Below are positions 1 through 7,818 of a DNA stretch of 19,230 bases, piece after piece. The notes under the pieces were generated by a model. The model searched no databases and was not told the origin of the DNA. It saw only the letters and a list, made by a program, of their open reading frames with translations. This stretch comes from Candidatus Brocadiaceae bacterium (GTDB taxonomy: Bacteria > Planctomycetota > Brocadiia > SM23-32). Within the stretch, counting starts at the first letter, position 1; each line of letters begins with the position of its first letter. Made by a program: the position numbers and the translations under genes. Where the stretch lies: positions 1 to 19,230 of the forward strand of contig PUNP01000828.1 in the NCBI GenBank assembly GCA_003551785.1. The letters run 5' to 3'.

Positions 1-350
1 CAGGGTGTGTAAAAACATTATCCGGCAGGCGGCGTCCTGTCACGGGGCTGAATAAAAAGGGTGTGCTGAAGAATGCCGCCGAGCGAATCGCTGTTAATAC
101 CGTAGTGCAGGGCTCTGCAGCCGATCTTATAAAAATTGCTATGATTAATATCCACAAAAAAATCGAAGATGTGAGTCCAGCCAGCCGCTTACTCGTGCAG
201 ATACATGATGAATTGCTGTTTGAAGTTCCAGATCATGATTTAGGGATGGTCAAGGAGTTTGCAAGGTCTGAAATGCAAAATGCCATGGACCTTAATGTCC
301 CGCTTAAAGTCGATTTTGCCACAGGTAAAAATTGGGAAGAGGCTAAATAA
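1..350 (+). CDS. polA: DNA polymerase I, C-terminal fragment (5' end outside window)
   Basis: This is the end of the polymerase domain of family A DNA polymerase I, which fills gaps in repair and Okazaki-fragment processing. The reading frame is open from base 3, so only the last 115 or so residues are present. Visible landmarks are the TLSGRRR stretch of the fingers/palm region near the start, the A-A-E-R-x-A-x-N-x-x-x-Q-G-S-A-A-D segment, and palm motif C, VQIHDELLFEV, with the conserved His-Asp-Glu that contributes a catalytic acidic residue. The C-terminus at TAA 348-350 is where the family normally ends. coaE starts two bases after the stop, so the two genes are almost certainly co-transcribed. 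An internal GTG at 63 is not a real start, because homology continues upstream of it. Confidence 0.95.
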   Translation, partial: GCVKTLSGRRRPVTGLNKKGVLKNAAERIAVNTVVQGSAADLIKIAMINIHKKIEDVSPASRLLVQIHDELLFEVPDHDLGMVKEFARSEMQNAMDLNVPLKVDFATGKNWEEAK

Positions 351-351
351 T

Positions 352-969
352 ATGGGGGATGGACACAGAAGAAGTAATACCTATCCGGTTGTTGGCTTAA
401 CAGGTGGAATTTGCAGTGGTAAATCCGTGGCTGCCCGGGTGTTTGAAGAACATGGTTTTGAGCGCATTGACGCCGATGCTCTTGCACATCGGTACTTGTG
501 TTCACCAGAGGTCGTAGCGGAAATTCGTGAGGCTTTTGGCCGTTTTATCCTCGATAATGAGGGGAATATAGATAAGCAGCGTCTGGCAGCAGCTGCATTT
601 CGATCAGAAGCGGACATAACAAAAATTAATTCTATATTGCACCCGAGAGTTCTTGCAGAAATTAAAAAAGACACCTTTCAGACTAACGCCCCAAAAGTAA
701 TCGATGCAGCATTGTTAATTGAAACGAAACTTGATGAAGCTCTCTGCACTTATCTTGTTTTTATTGATCGTCCTTTGGAGCATAGAATTAAATCGGCGAA
801 TGAGAGTAGAAATTGGGACAGGGGAGAGCTGATAAAACGTGAGGATATGCAAATCGCTCCGGAATACAAGAGAGAGAAGGCGGATATTATCATACAGAAT
901 AAAGGTTCTTTGTCAGAACTCAAAGAGAAAGTAAGCTCTGTAGCTAAAACGTTATTAGTTGATTTTTAA
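352..969 (+). CDS. coaE: Dephospho-CoA kinase
   Basis: CoaE carries out the last step of coenzyme A synthesis, ATP-dependent 3'-phosphorylation of dephospho-CoA, in the cytoplasm. The 205-residue product has the usual family length. It shows a P-loop GGICSGKS (about residues 18-25), the DAD motif of the substrate site (40-42), the LHPRV segment of the CoA-binding region, and a later I-D-R-P-L-E-x-R-I lid segment. The frame is open further upstream inside polA, but ATG 352 is chosen because it follows the polA stop directly and places the P-loop at a normal distance from the N-terminus. A purine-rich stretch at the end of polA can serve as ribosome binding site. It lies in the polA-coaE-rho unit. 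Confidence 0.95.
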   Translation: MGDGHRRSNTYPVVGLTGGICSGKSVAARVFEEHGFERIDADALAHRYLCSPEVVAEIREAFGRFILDNEGNIDKQRLAAAAFRSEADITKINSILHPRVLAEIKKDTFQTNAPKVIDAALLIETKLDEALCTYLVFIDRPLEHRIKSANESRNWDRGELIKREDMQIAPEYKREKADIIIQNKGSLSELKEKVSSVAKTLLVDF

Positions 970-983
970 AGGAGAAAATGTTA

Positions 984-2324
984 ATGGGTAATACCCCCAC
1001 CAAAAAGAAAAAGAATACTAAAAAAGGCCGTAAGTCAAACGGCAGCACCAGTAATAATTCATCGACGGAATTCCACATCGAAAAGTTGCAAAAAATGAAT
1101 ATCAAAGAGCTGCAAAAAGTGGCTCGTAGTGAGAATATTGATAATTATTCCGGTTTGAAAAAACAGGAGTTGATAGTAACTATTTTGAAGTCAAGAGTTA
1201 AAGGAAAAGGGAAAATGTACGGTGAAGGCGTGCTTGAAATACTCCCGGAAGGATTTGGTTTCCTGCGCTCTCCCGATTACAGCTACGTTCCCGGTCCTGA
1301 TGACATCTACGTGTCTCCGAGCCAGATAAGGCGTTTTTCGCTCCGTTCCGGACATGTGGTTTCCGGACAGATTCGTCCGCCGAAGGAACGTGAACATTAT
1401 TTTGCATTGCTTAGAGTGGAAGCAGTAAATTTTCAGAATCCCGATGATATATCCGATATCGTTGTTTTTGAAGACCTCACCCCGCTGCACCCGGATAAGC
1501 GACTTATTCTCGAAACAAATAAAGAGACTATCGAAACCAGAATAGTTGACATGGTTACACCGATAGGTAAAGGTCAGCGTGGGCTCATCGTGGCTGCGCC
1601 CCGTACAGGTAAGACGGTTTTGATGCAGAAGATGGCTAACGGTATCCTGACCAATCATCGTGATTGTTATGTCATTATGCTGCTAATTGATGAGCGCCCG
1701 GAAGAAGTCACGGATATGAGTCGTACCGTTCCCGCTGCCGAGGTTATAAGTTCTACTTTTGATGAACCGCCCAGCAGGCATATCCAGGTCACCAATATGG
1801 TCATGGAGAAGGCGAGAAGAATGGTGGAACATGGACAGGATGTAGTTATTTTCCTGGATTCAATCACCCGACTCGCCAGAGCTTTTAACAATGAAGTACC
1901 CCACAGTGGCCGAATCCTCTCCGGTGGTGTCGATTCGACGGCCCTTCAGCAGCCGAAAAAGTTTTTAGGCAGTGCCAGGAATACCGAGGAAGCCGGCAGC
2001 TTAACTATTATAGGTACTGCACTGGTAAATACTGGCAGTAAAATGGATGAAGTTATTTATGAAGAGTTTAAGGCGACCGGTAATATGGAGCTGCATCTTG
2101 ATCGTAACCTTGCCGACAGGCGTATTTTCCCCGCCATTGATGTTACCAGCAGCGGGACCAGGCGTGAGGAACTATTGATGGACCCTGAAGAATTGAAAAG
2201 AGTCCATCTGCTGCACCGTATGCTGAACGATATGAGCCCAAACGAGGGACTGAAAGTGCTTCGTAAACGGTTGGAGCAGACGCAAAATAATGCGGAGTTC
2301 CTGATGAGCATAAATTTGGATTAA
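984..2324 (+). CDS. rho: Transcription termination factor Rho
   Basis: Rho is the hexameric RNA-dependent ATPase that ends many transcripts. The product (446 residues from ATG 984) has a lysine/serine-rich N-terminal extension (about 1-30), a Rho N-terminal SAP-like helical domain (about 38-72, [11 protein letters not shown]), an RNA-binding cold-shock-like domain (about 78-150, with [13 protein letters not shown]), Walker A AAPRTGKT (204-211), Walker B VVIFLD (287-292) and the C-terminal R-loop/Q-loop region ([17 protein letters not shown]). An upstream ATG at 978 is only 3 bases after the GGAG at 971-974, whereas ATG 984 is 9 bases away, so 984 is preferred. The stop is 2 bases from the convergent nifU stop, so no intrinsic terminator fits between them. 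Confidence 0.96.
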   Translation: MGNTPTKKKKNTKKGRKSNGSTSNNSSTEFHIEKLQKMNIKELQKVARSENIDNYSGLKKQELIVTILKSRVKGKGKMYGEGVLEILPEGFGFLRSPDYSYVPGPDDIYVSPSQIRRFSLRSGHVVSGQIRPPKEREHYFALLRVEAVNFQNPDDISDIVVFEDLTPLHPDKRLILETNKETIETRIVDMVTPIGKGQRGLIVAAPRTGKTVLMQKMANGILTNHRDCYVIMLLIDERPEEVTDMSRTVPAAEVISSTFDEPPSRHIQVTNMVMEKARRMVEHGQDVVIFLDSITRLARAFNNEVPHSGRILSGGVDSTALQQPKKFLGSARNTEEAGSLTIIGTALVNTGSKMDEVIYEEFKATGNMELHLDRNLADRRIFPAIDVTSSGTRREELLMDPEELKRVHLLHRMLNDMSPNEGLKVLRKRLEQTQNNAEFLMSINLD

Positions 2325-2326
2325 AC

Positions 2327-2695
2327 TTACTCTTTGGACTTGTAATCTTCTATAGCTTTATGCAGGCCTTCCGCAGCCAGGTTTGAACAGTGCATTTTCT
2401 GGGGCGGCAGGCCTCCTAGTTCCTCAGCGACCTGACCCCGTGTTATCTTTAAAGCTTCCTCTAAAGTTTTCCCCTTTGCCATCTCTGTAGTAATGCTGCT
2501 GGTGGCGATCGCAGCGGCACAGCCGAGCGTTTTGAAGGCGATATCCTTGATTATATCATCTTCAACTTTTATGGTGATCTTCATTACATCGCCGCAAGTA
2601 GGATTGCCAACTTCGCCTGTTCCGTCAGCATCTTTTATTTCCCCTATATTACGGGGATTAGTGAAATGCTCCATAACTTTGTCTGAATAAGCCAT
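2327..2695 (-). CDS. nifU: Fe-S cluster assembly scaffold, NifU N-domain/IscU family
   Basis: A 122-residue single-domain scaffold on which Fe-S clusters are assembled from desulfurase-derived sulfur. The three cluster-binding cysteines are present: C34 in GNPTCGDVM (with D36), C59 in TLGCAAAIATSS, and C103 in KMHCSNLA. The N-terminus YSDKVMEHFTNPRN is typical of the family. It lacks the C-terminal NFU domain and central ferredoxin domain of full-length NifU, so it resembles IscU or stand-alone NifU. A good ribosome binding site, AAGGAG, lies just upstream. It is the last gene of the nifS-nadA-larE-nifU run, 28 bases after larE, and converges tail to tail with rho. The name nifU versus iscU is a convention here; no nitrogen-fixation genes are seen. 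Confidence 0.93.
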   Translation of the reverse strand: MAYSDKVMEHFTNPRNIGEIKDADGTGEVGNPTCGDVMKITIKVEDDIIKDIAFKTLGCAAAIATSSITTEMAKGKTLEEALKITRGQVAEELGGLPPQKMHCSNLAAEGLHKAIEDYKSKE

Positions 2696-2723
2696 ATTGA
2701 AGGTCTCCTTATGTTATTAATAG

Positions 2724-3566
2724 TTAATATTTATCTTGAGTCAAAGGCTTTTCACCTATAGCTGCGTTCATACTCCCCGAGCGATATCCTTCCAGGTCAA
2801 GGGTTACATATAAATACCCCAGGTCTTTAAAACATCTGACAATATCCGCTTTCAAAGCCATAAATTTCCTGGTATTTTCTTTCAGGCCGAGTTCAATACG
2901 GGCGATATTGCCATGACTGCGAACCCTGAACTGGATGAAACCTCTTTTACGCAGGATATTTTCAGCTTTCCCTACACGGTCCAGCTTCTCCGCAGTAATC
3001 TCTTCCCCATACGGGAACCTTGATGCAAGGCAGGCAAAAGACGGTTTTTTATGTGTAGGCAGCCCCAGTTCCTTTGAAACTGCTCTTACATCAGCCTTTG
3101 AAAGCCCGGCTTCTTTCAGGGGGCTTCTGATTCCAAATTCCTTCAAAGCAATTAAGCCAGGTCTGTAGTCATTTTCCGCGTCATCGAAATTGCTGGCGTC
3201 AGCAACTATCTCTATGCCATGTTTTTGTGCAATATCAAGCACCTTCTCAAAAAGCTCCCGCTTGCAATAATAGCATCTGTCTGTCGGATTAGCAAAAAAA
3301 TTAGGGTCATCTAATTCATTGGTACTGAATTCAACGTGTTCTATCTGAAGCTTTGAAACTATTTTTCTTGCTTCTTCCAGTTCATGCTCCGGAAAAGACG
3401 GCGATTTGGCTGTTACTGCAATGATATTACCCTTTCCCAGAGTATCGACCGCAACGTGCAGCAGCAAACTGCTGTCGCATCCGCCGGAAAAAGCAATAAC
3501 ACAACTTTCCCATTCTCCGATAATACTTTTTAAACTTTCCAATTTATTTTTAATGTAATTATCCAT
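2724..3566 (-). CDS. larE: ATP-dependent sulfur transferase LarE, nickel-pincer cofactor synthesis
   Basis: LarE adenylates the carboxylates of pyridinium-3,5-biscarboxylic acid mononucleotide and replaces them with thiocarboxylates, giving the precursor into which nickel is inserted. The 280-residue product has the PP-loop AFSGGCDSS (25-33), the family segment DRCYYCKRELF (C98, C101) and PSFACLASRFPYG (C179). Some LarE proteins have only the C179-type cysteine and sacrifice its sulfur. Those with all three cysteines, as here, are known or thought to hold a [4Fe-4S] cluster that carries a removable sulfide. Its neighbours nifS and nifU fit a cluster-dependent enzyme. larB is about 5 kb away on the same strand; larC and larA are not in the window. 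The start is weakly supported because no strong ribosome binding site is visible. Confidence 0.92.
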   Translation of the reverse strand: MDNYIKNKLESLKSIIGEWESCVIAFSGGCDSSLLLHVAVDTLGKGNIIAVTAKSPSFPEHELEEARKIVSKLQIEHVEFSTNELDDPNFFANPTDRCYYCKRELFEKVLDIAQKHGIEIVADASNFDDAENDYRPGLIALKEFGIRSPLKEAGLSKADVRAVSKELGLPTHKKPSFACLASRFPYGEEITAEKLDRVGKAENILRKRGFIQFRVRSHGNIARIELGLKENTRKFMALKADIVRCFKDLGYLYVTLDLEGYRSGSMNAAIGEKPLTQDKY

Positions 3567-3584
3567 GCATAAAATGCTCTAATG

Positions 3585-3763
3585 GCGGTCCTTCAACTTT
3601 GCGGATAGTATGGCGATGAAAACTTTTCAGCGTCTGTAAGCCTCCTTCCATTCTCTTTTGGCGCTCAAACGCCTATAGATGCGAATGGCTGTTCGCCCCG
3701 GAATGAGAGCGATTTAGAAAATTTCCTCATCGTAAATTATCCGCAAAGATGACGGAGAACCGT
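3585..3763. repeat. Palindromic miniature repeat, copy 1 (MITE-like)
   Basis: The region between nadA and larE is bounded by imperfect terminal inverted repeats: 3589-3606 (TCCTTCAACTTTGCGGAT) and 3739-3756, whose reverse complement differs at 2 of 18 positions. A second pair of arms lies inside (3614-3628 and 3717-3732), and a short GGCG/CGCC hairpin is at 3660-3673, so nearly the whole unit folds on itself. The same terminal sequences bound a larger element at 17422-17771. No transposase or clear target duplication is visible. It could also carry a promoter or processing site for larE-nifU. Confidence 0.7.
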
Positions 3764-3826
3764 TTCAATTGATAAAAAGTTTAATTTTCAGCGAACCGTC
3801 TCGCCGGCACATATATGTATTCATGA

Positions 3827-4747
3827 TCAGTTGTCTATCATGGCATTAAGCGCCCCTAAAGCCTGTTTGGCGACATCTTTCGGAACCGACACCTCATATT
3901 GCATTTCCTGGAGCGACCATAGAACCTTCTCCAGGCTGTTGAGCTTCATATTCGGACAAATGGCCGCTCTGGAAATGTGGTAAAATGTTTTTCCCGGGTT
4001 ATCAGCCTCAAGACGGTGTATAAGGCCTTTTTCTGTGCCAACAACTATTTCCTTTTTGTCCGTTTCCTTTGCTGCTCTGCACATGCCGCTGGTTGAATCA
4101 ACGACATCAGCCATCTGTGATACCTCAGCCAGGCACTCCGGATGAACCATAATTAAGGCGTCGGGATGTTCTTCTCTGGCTCTTTCAACATCCGCAGGGG
4201 TGATGCAGGCATGAGTAGGGCAGTAGCCTTCCCATAAAATCATATCCCGCCCGGTTTGTCGCGCCGCCCATGCACCCAGGAATTTATCAGGCACAAAGAT
4301 GATACTTTTATCTTTTGAGATGCTCTCAATGACTTTTACAGCATTGGCCGAGGTGCAGCAGCGATCGCTTTCCGCTTTGACTTCGGCACTGCTGTTGACA
4401 TAGCAGACGACCTCGGCGTCGGGATGCTTTTTCTTGAGTTCCCTGAGTTGTTCGGCGTTTATCATATCGGCCATTGGACATCCCGCGTTGGGTTCCGGGA
4501 TCAGGACGGTCTTTTCAGGACTGAGCATAGCGGCTGTCTCGGCCATGAAAAAAACACCGCAGAAGACTATAACATCTGCGTCGGTTTCAGAAGCCAGTTT
4601 GCTGAGTCCCAGGGAATCTCCTGTAAAGTCAGATATCTCCTGGACGGGAGCGATTTGATAGTTGTGCCCCAGGATAACAGCGTTACGCTTCTGTTTCCAT
4701 CTCTCAATTTCGGACTTAATTTTCTCTCTGCTTGTGCTTTTAGCCAT
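3827..4747 (-). CDS. nadA: Quinolinate synthase A
   Basis: NadA condenses iminoaspartate with dihydroxyacetone phosphate to give quinolinate, the entry to de novo NAD synthesis. The 306-residue product has the three cysteines that bind the catalytic [4Fe-4S] cluster: C90 in NAGCPMADM, C176 in EGYCPTHA and C264 in AAICPNMK. Their spacing matches the triad known from Thermotoga NadA. Other family marks are LGHNYQ near residue 27 and the SGMCRAAKE and YHISRAAICPNMK segments. It starts 5 bases after the nifS stop with no obvious ribosome binding site, which suggests translational coupling to the desulfurase. nadB and nadC are not in the window. Confidence 0.96.
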   Translation of the reverse strand: MAKSTSREKIKSEIERWKQKRNAVILGHNYQIAPVQEISDFTGDSLGLSKLASETDADVIVFCGVFFMAETAAMLSPEKTVLIPEPNAGCPMADMINAEQLRELKKKHPDAEVVCYVNSSAEVKAESDRCCTSANAVKVIESISKDKSIIFVPDKFLGAWAARQTGRDMILWEGYCPTHACITPADVERAREEHPDALIMVHPECLAEVSQMADVVDSTSGMCRAAKETDKKEIVVGTEKGLIHRLEADNPGKTFYHISRAAICPNMKLNSLEKVLWSLQEMQYEVSVPKDVAKQALGALNAMIDN

Positions 4748-4752
4748 AATTT

Positions 4753-5922
4753 TTATTTTTTATAAGTAGGCGACATATCCCTTAATTTTTGGACTACTTC
4801 ACATAGTGAATCGATGACATAATCCACTTCATCTTTTTTGTTTATATATCCTAAAGAAAACCGCAGACTTCCGTGTGCCTTTTCGGCCGGTACGCCAATG
4901 GCAGTGAGTACATGCGAAGGTTCAAGTGTGCCGCTAGTGCAAGCCGAACCGGTCGACAAGGCAATACCTTTGGCGTCGAGCAGAAGCAGCATAGATTCAC
5001 CCTCGATACCTTTAATGCTGACATTGAGCAGATGAGGCAGGCGCGGGACCTCAGACCCATTCACACGTACATCAGCAATGCGTTCACGTATACTATCTTG
5101 CAGCTTATCCCGCATTGTGCTCAGGCGCCTGGCTTCAGACTCCATATCAGCACATGTTATTTCAAGAGCTTCTGCAAGGCCTACTATGCCGGCGACATTT
5201 TCTGTTCCGGCACGCAGCCGGCGCTCATGGTGCCCGCCGTGCTGCAGAGGAGCGATGCGGACACCGCTGCGCCTGTACAGCGCTCCAACACCTTTCGGGC
5301 CGTAAAATTTATGGCCCGAAAATGACAGTAAGTCAATGCCCAGTTCTTCGACATCAACGGGTATTTTCCCAACAGCCTGGACGGCATCAGTATGAAATAC
5401 GGCATTGCTTTCAGATACAACGTCTGCTAAATCTCTTAGAGGCTGTATAACCCCTATCTCATTGTTAGCTAACATGATAGACACAACAGCAGTGTCCTCA
5501 CGCAAGGCATCTTCCAGGTCACTTGGGTTAACAAGCCCATTAGCATCAACCGGCAGTAATGTTAGATCATAGCCTTGCTTCTCGAGCCATTTGCAAGTGC
5601 GAAATACGGCATGATGTTCGATGGCGGAAGTGATGATATGACCACCTTTATCCTTGCGAGCGTTCAAAATTCCCTTTATAGCGAGGTTATCACTTTCAGT
5701 CCCGCCGGAGCAAAAAGTGATTTCTTCCGGGGCGGCACCCAGCAGTTCGGCTACCCTTTCCCTTGAATCTTCCAAAGCCTTTTTAGCCTGTTGTCCAAAA
5801 TGATGTACGCTGGAGGCGTTTCCGTAGATTTCACAGAAATACGGCTGCATAGCTTCTGCAACTTCCGGTTTCATCGGCGTGGTCGCACTGTGATCCATAT
5901 ATATTTGTTGTGAGTCAGTCAT
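4753..5922 (-). CDS. nifS: Class-V aminotransferase, cysteine desulfurase NifS/IscS type
   Basis: A PLP enzyme that turns cysteine into alanine and a protein persulfide, the sulfur source for Fe-S clusters and other sulfur-containing cofactors. In the 389-residue product the PLP lysine is in FSGHKFYGPKG (K205), the HTDAVQ segment is at about 177, and the catalytic cysteine is C328 in STGSACTSG. The N-terminus YMDHSATTP is typical. An ATG at 5935-5937 would add five residues but has no ribosome binding site. The ATG at 5920-5922 has GGAG nine bases upstream and is chosen. It is the first gene of the nifS-nadA-larE-nifU unit, so its sulfur probably serves NadA, LarE and NifU products. Confidence 0.95.
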   Translation of the reverse strand: MTDSQQIYMDHSATTPMKPEVAEAMQPYFCEIYGNASSVHHFGQQAKKALEDSRERVAELLGAAPEEITFCSGGTESDNLAIKGILNARKDKGGHIITSAIEHHAVFRTCKWLEKQGYDLTLLPVDANGLVNPSDLEDALREDTAVVSIMLANNEIGVIQPLRDLADVVSESNAVFHTDAVQAVGKIPVDVEELGIDLLSFSGHKFYGPKGVGALYRRSGVRIAPLQHGGHHERRLRAGTENVAGIVGLAEALEITCADMESEARRLSTMRDKLQDSIRERIADVRVNGSEVPRLPHLLNVSIKGIEGESMLLLLDAKGIALSTGSACTSGTLEPSHVLTAIGVPAEKAHGSLRFSLGYINKKDEVDYVIDSLCEVVQKLRDMSPTYKK

Positions 5923-5980
5923 AATAATCGACTCCATTTTAAAATATTAACTGTAAATTTCTTGTTTTTTTGGCAAAAAC

Positions 5981-6135
5981 CTGTCGGTTACGGGTTGTTG
6001 GTTGCTGGTAAGAAGACATTGAGATTTTATTTGTAATCGAGCAGTTTTTCATCTTTTTTGTGTCAGCTGTCATTCGCTGATCCGTTGGCCGTCCACCAGC
6101 AGCTAATAACCAGCAACGACTTTTCCGACCTGTCC
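5981..6135. repeat. Imperfect long inverted repeat in the nifS leader
   Basis: The left arm (about 5982-6011, ending in GGTTGCTGGTA) and the right arm (about 6106-6132, beginning TAATAACCAGCAAC) are inverted copies sharing TTGCTGGT and an outer GTCGG/CCGAC pair, separated by a central segment of about 95 bases. The same TTGCTGGT/ACCAGCAA inverted pair recurs at 17511-17520 and 17686-17695 inside another repeat. This suggests a dispersed family of foldback elements rather than a gene-specific regulator. Confidence 0.5.
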
Positions 6136-6196
6136 GGGTTAAGTGAGTATTAACGGACCCTTCTTTAAAAGCAATTTTCCGTGGAGAATGTTCACA

Positions 6197-6227
6197 ATTA
6201 TAATAAAGAATTCTTTATAAGGCTCAA
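6197..6227 (-). promoter_or_regulatory. Possible nifS promoter with embedded 16-bp palindrome
   Basis: On the minus strand a perfect TATAAT box (6202-6197) lies 19 bases downstream of TTGAGC (6227-6222). The spacer contains a perfect 16-base palindrome, ATAAAGAATTCTTTAT (6203-6218), which has the position and symmetry of an operator. The spacing is longer than the ideal 17 and the region is AT-rich, so this is a weak call. Confidence 0.3.
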
Positions 6228-6325
6228 GGCAGACGAATTTTTATAAAGTATAGCCTGTCAATACGCTTAGCTGAAAATCAGACCTTGAAAGTATAGATTA
6301 TAAAGCAAATGGAGCATTTACTCAA

Positions 6326-6748
6326 TTAAATACCGGCTTTTTTCTTAATTTCCTTTTCATTACGTCGCTTTCCGTGTCCTATACCAGGGCAACGCTTTTT
6401 TTCCCTATCCCAGGCGCTTTGTGATTCAAGAATATGTGGCCAAAAAGGGAATTGTCGGCATTGAGCAGGCCTGACTGTGTAAATTTTGCACCCGGAAACT
6501 CCATCAAAAAAAATACAATCTCCATTTTGATATTCCAAAAGGCTGATGTGTCCGTTCACGCTGCGGCAATAATTTTTCAGAAATTCATTAATGCTTATCG
6601 AAAGTGAGTCACAGATACGCTCTGTATCTTCTCGTGTCAACCAGACATACCCCGGTTCACCGGTGCAGCACCGTCCGCACTGACGGCATGAGAATCTTAA
6701 TCCATTGCTGTACCATTTTTTAGAGTTCATAATGTTTTGATCAGGCAT
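6326..6748 (-). CDS. YkgJ-family cysteine cluster protein
   Basis: A 140-residue protein of the YkgJ (UPF0153) family, thought to bind zinc or iron through conserved cysteines; its cellular role is not established. The hallmark CxxCxxCC is at C21-C24-C27-C28 (CRQCGRCC), followed by C78, C87 and C97 in the CIFFDG...GCKIYTVRPAQCRQFPFWP region and C120 in a final CPGIG motif. The tail is lysine-rich. A ribosome binding site (AAAGGAA) precedes ATG 6748. It starts 9 bases after the Gfo/Idh/MocA gene and is the last gene of the long minus-strand run, so it is probably co-transcribed with it. Confidence 0.88.
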   Translation of the reverse strand: MPDQNIMNSKKWYSNGLRFSCRQCGRCCTGEPGYVWLTREDTERICDSLSISINEFLKNYCRSVNGHISLLEYQNGDCIFFDGVSGCKIYTVRPAQCRQFPFWPHILESQSAWDREKKRCPGIGHGKRRNEKEIKKKAGI

Positions 6749-6757
6749 TTCATTCCT

Positions 6758-7789
6758 TTATAACCAGGGGCGATTGCCGATACTGAGAACCACTTCATCA
6801 TCAGCAGAATCTCTTGCCGCCAATGCACTGTCGGTTAACATGAACGACCGATTAGTCAATTCGGTAAGTGCTCCATTTCTTTTACCGGAATACATCTTGT
6901 TAATAATTGGATTGTAAAAAGATGTCTGATCGCGGTCAACGCAAACATCTTGCATACCCTTTTCTGTAATTATTGAGTAGCATTGACGTGCCGGCCTTGC
7001 TTCAAGAACGCCTTTGGTTCCTGCGACGCGCAGCCAATCATCGCCGTGAGTATCAGCGGCTTCCGGCCTCAGGTAGTCAATACTGAGAGTGGCATGTCCG
7101 CCGTTGCTAAGTTGCAGACTTAACGAACAATTATCCTCGCAGTCGGGATGGTTTGGGTGAGCCATATTGGAGTGCATTGCAGCAACACGTGTAAAATGCA
7201 ATCCGGTGGTCACCTGTATAAAATCGAGTCCATGGATGCCAACCCAGGGAATCGTGCCGCCATATAATTCCCTTTTCCCATACCAATCAGGCCGAGATCC
7301 GAATTTATATGATTTCCTCGCATTGCAAATAACCGGTATGCCGATATGTCCAGCAGAAATAACATTTTTCATCTCGGATAAGACGGGATTGACCATATTA
7401 TTCAGCATGGCAATACAGGCAATATCTTTCTCACGGAAGACCTTGTAAAGACGTTCTAAGTGAGTACGGTCAATAGCGAGAGGTTTCTCGCAGATGCAAT
7501 GAGCTCCGGTCTCGGCGGCTCTCAATGCAACGATGCCGATTTGATCTATCCGTGTGGAAATGATAGCCAAATCGGGTTGAATATCTTCGATCATCTGTTC
7601 ATAATTTTCAAATATATCAGCTTCCTGGCAAATGTCAAACCTCTGTTTCAAATCTTCCGGCGAATCCTCGGGAGCAGCGGAGGCCATGCCTATAACTCTG
7701 CACCGCTCGATAGGGGAATTGCCCAATTCTTGTAATACGCTCCCGATATGCCCTATGCTCCCAATAGTCACTATCTTAAAATCATCCAT
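6758..7789 (-). CDS. Gfo/Idh/MocA family NAD(P)-dependent oxidoreductase
   Basis: A 343-residue cytoplasmic oxidoreductase of the family that acts on sugars, inositols and related polyols. It has an N-terminal Rossmann fold with the variant nucleotide-binding turn IGSIGHIG (9-16), the CEKPLA motif (E101-K102-P103, the lysine being the usual catalytic or NAD-contacting residue), and a C-terminal dehydrogenase domain with WVGIHGLDF (H186, D189), which fits the catalytic His region. The substrate cannot be told from sequence. It lies 29 bases after nnrD and 9 before the ykgJ-like gene. An AAAGGA stretch ends only one base before the ATG, which is closer than usual, so the start carries some doubt. 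Confidence 0.9.
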   Translation of the reverse strand: MDDFKIVTIGSIGHIGSVLQELGNSPIERCRVIGMASAAPEDSPEDLKQRFDICQEADIFENYEQMIEDIQPDLAIISTRIDQIGIVALRAAETGAHCICEKPLAIDRTHLERLYKVFREKDIACIAMLNNMVNPVLSEMKNVISAGHIGIPVICNARKSYKFGSRPDWYGKRELYGGTIPWVGIHGLDFIQVTTGLHFTRVAAMHSNMAHPNHPDCEDNCSLSLQLSNGGHATLSIDYLRPEAADTHGDDWLRVAGTKGVLEARPARQCYSIITEKGMQDVCVDRDQTSFYNPIINKMYSGKRNGALTELTNRSFMLTDSALAARDSADDEVVLSIGNRPWL

Positions 7790-7818
7790 GTCCTTTATTC
7801 ATAACCTCAAAATTAAAG

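Larger units (their letters stand above)
5923..6325. other. Non-coding leader region upstream of nifS
   Basis: About 400 bases without a gene between the ykgJ-like stop and nifS. It holds a roughly 150-base inverted repeat (5981-6135) and, nearer the ykgJ end, AT-rich sequence with a possible minus-strand promoter and a 16-base perfect palindrome (6203-6218). No open frame with family resemblance was seen. If the promoter guess is right, nifS has a leader of about 270 bases. Confidence 0.6.

Noticed and set aside
1191..1658. A 155-residue minus-strand open frame opposite rho.
   Set aside because: It is antisense to a clear Rho coding sequence and shows no domain of its own.
4873..5450. Plus-strand open frames of 75-150 residues opposite nifS.
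   Set aside because: They are antisense to a clear cysteine desulfurase with all catalytic residues.
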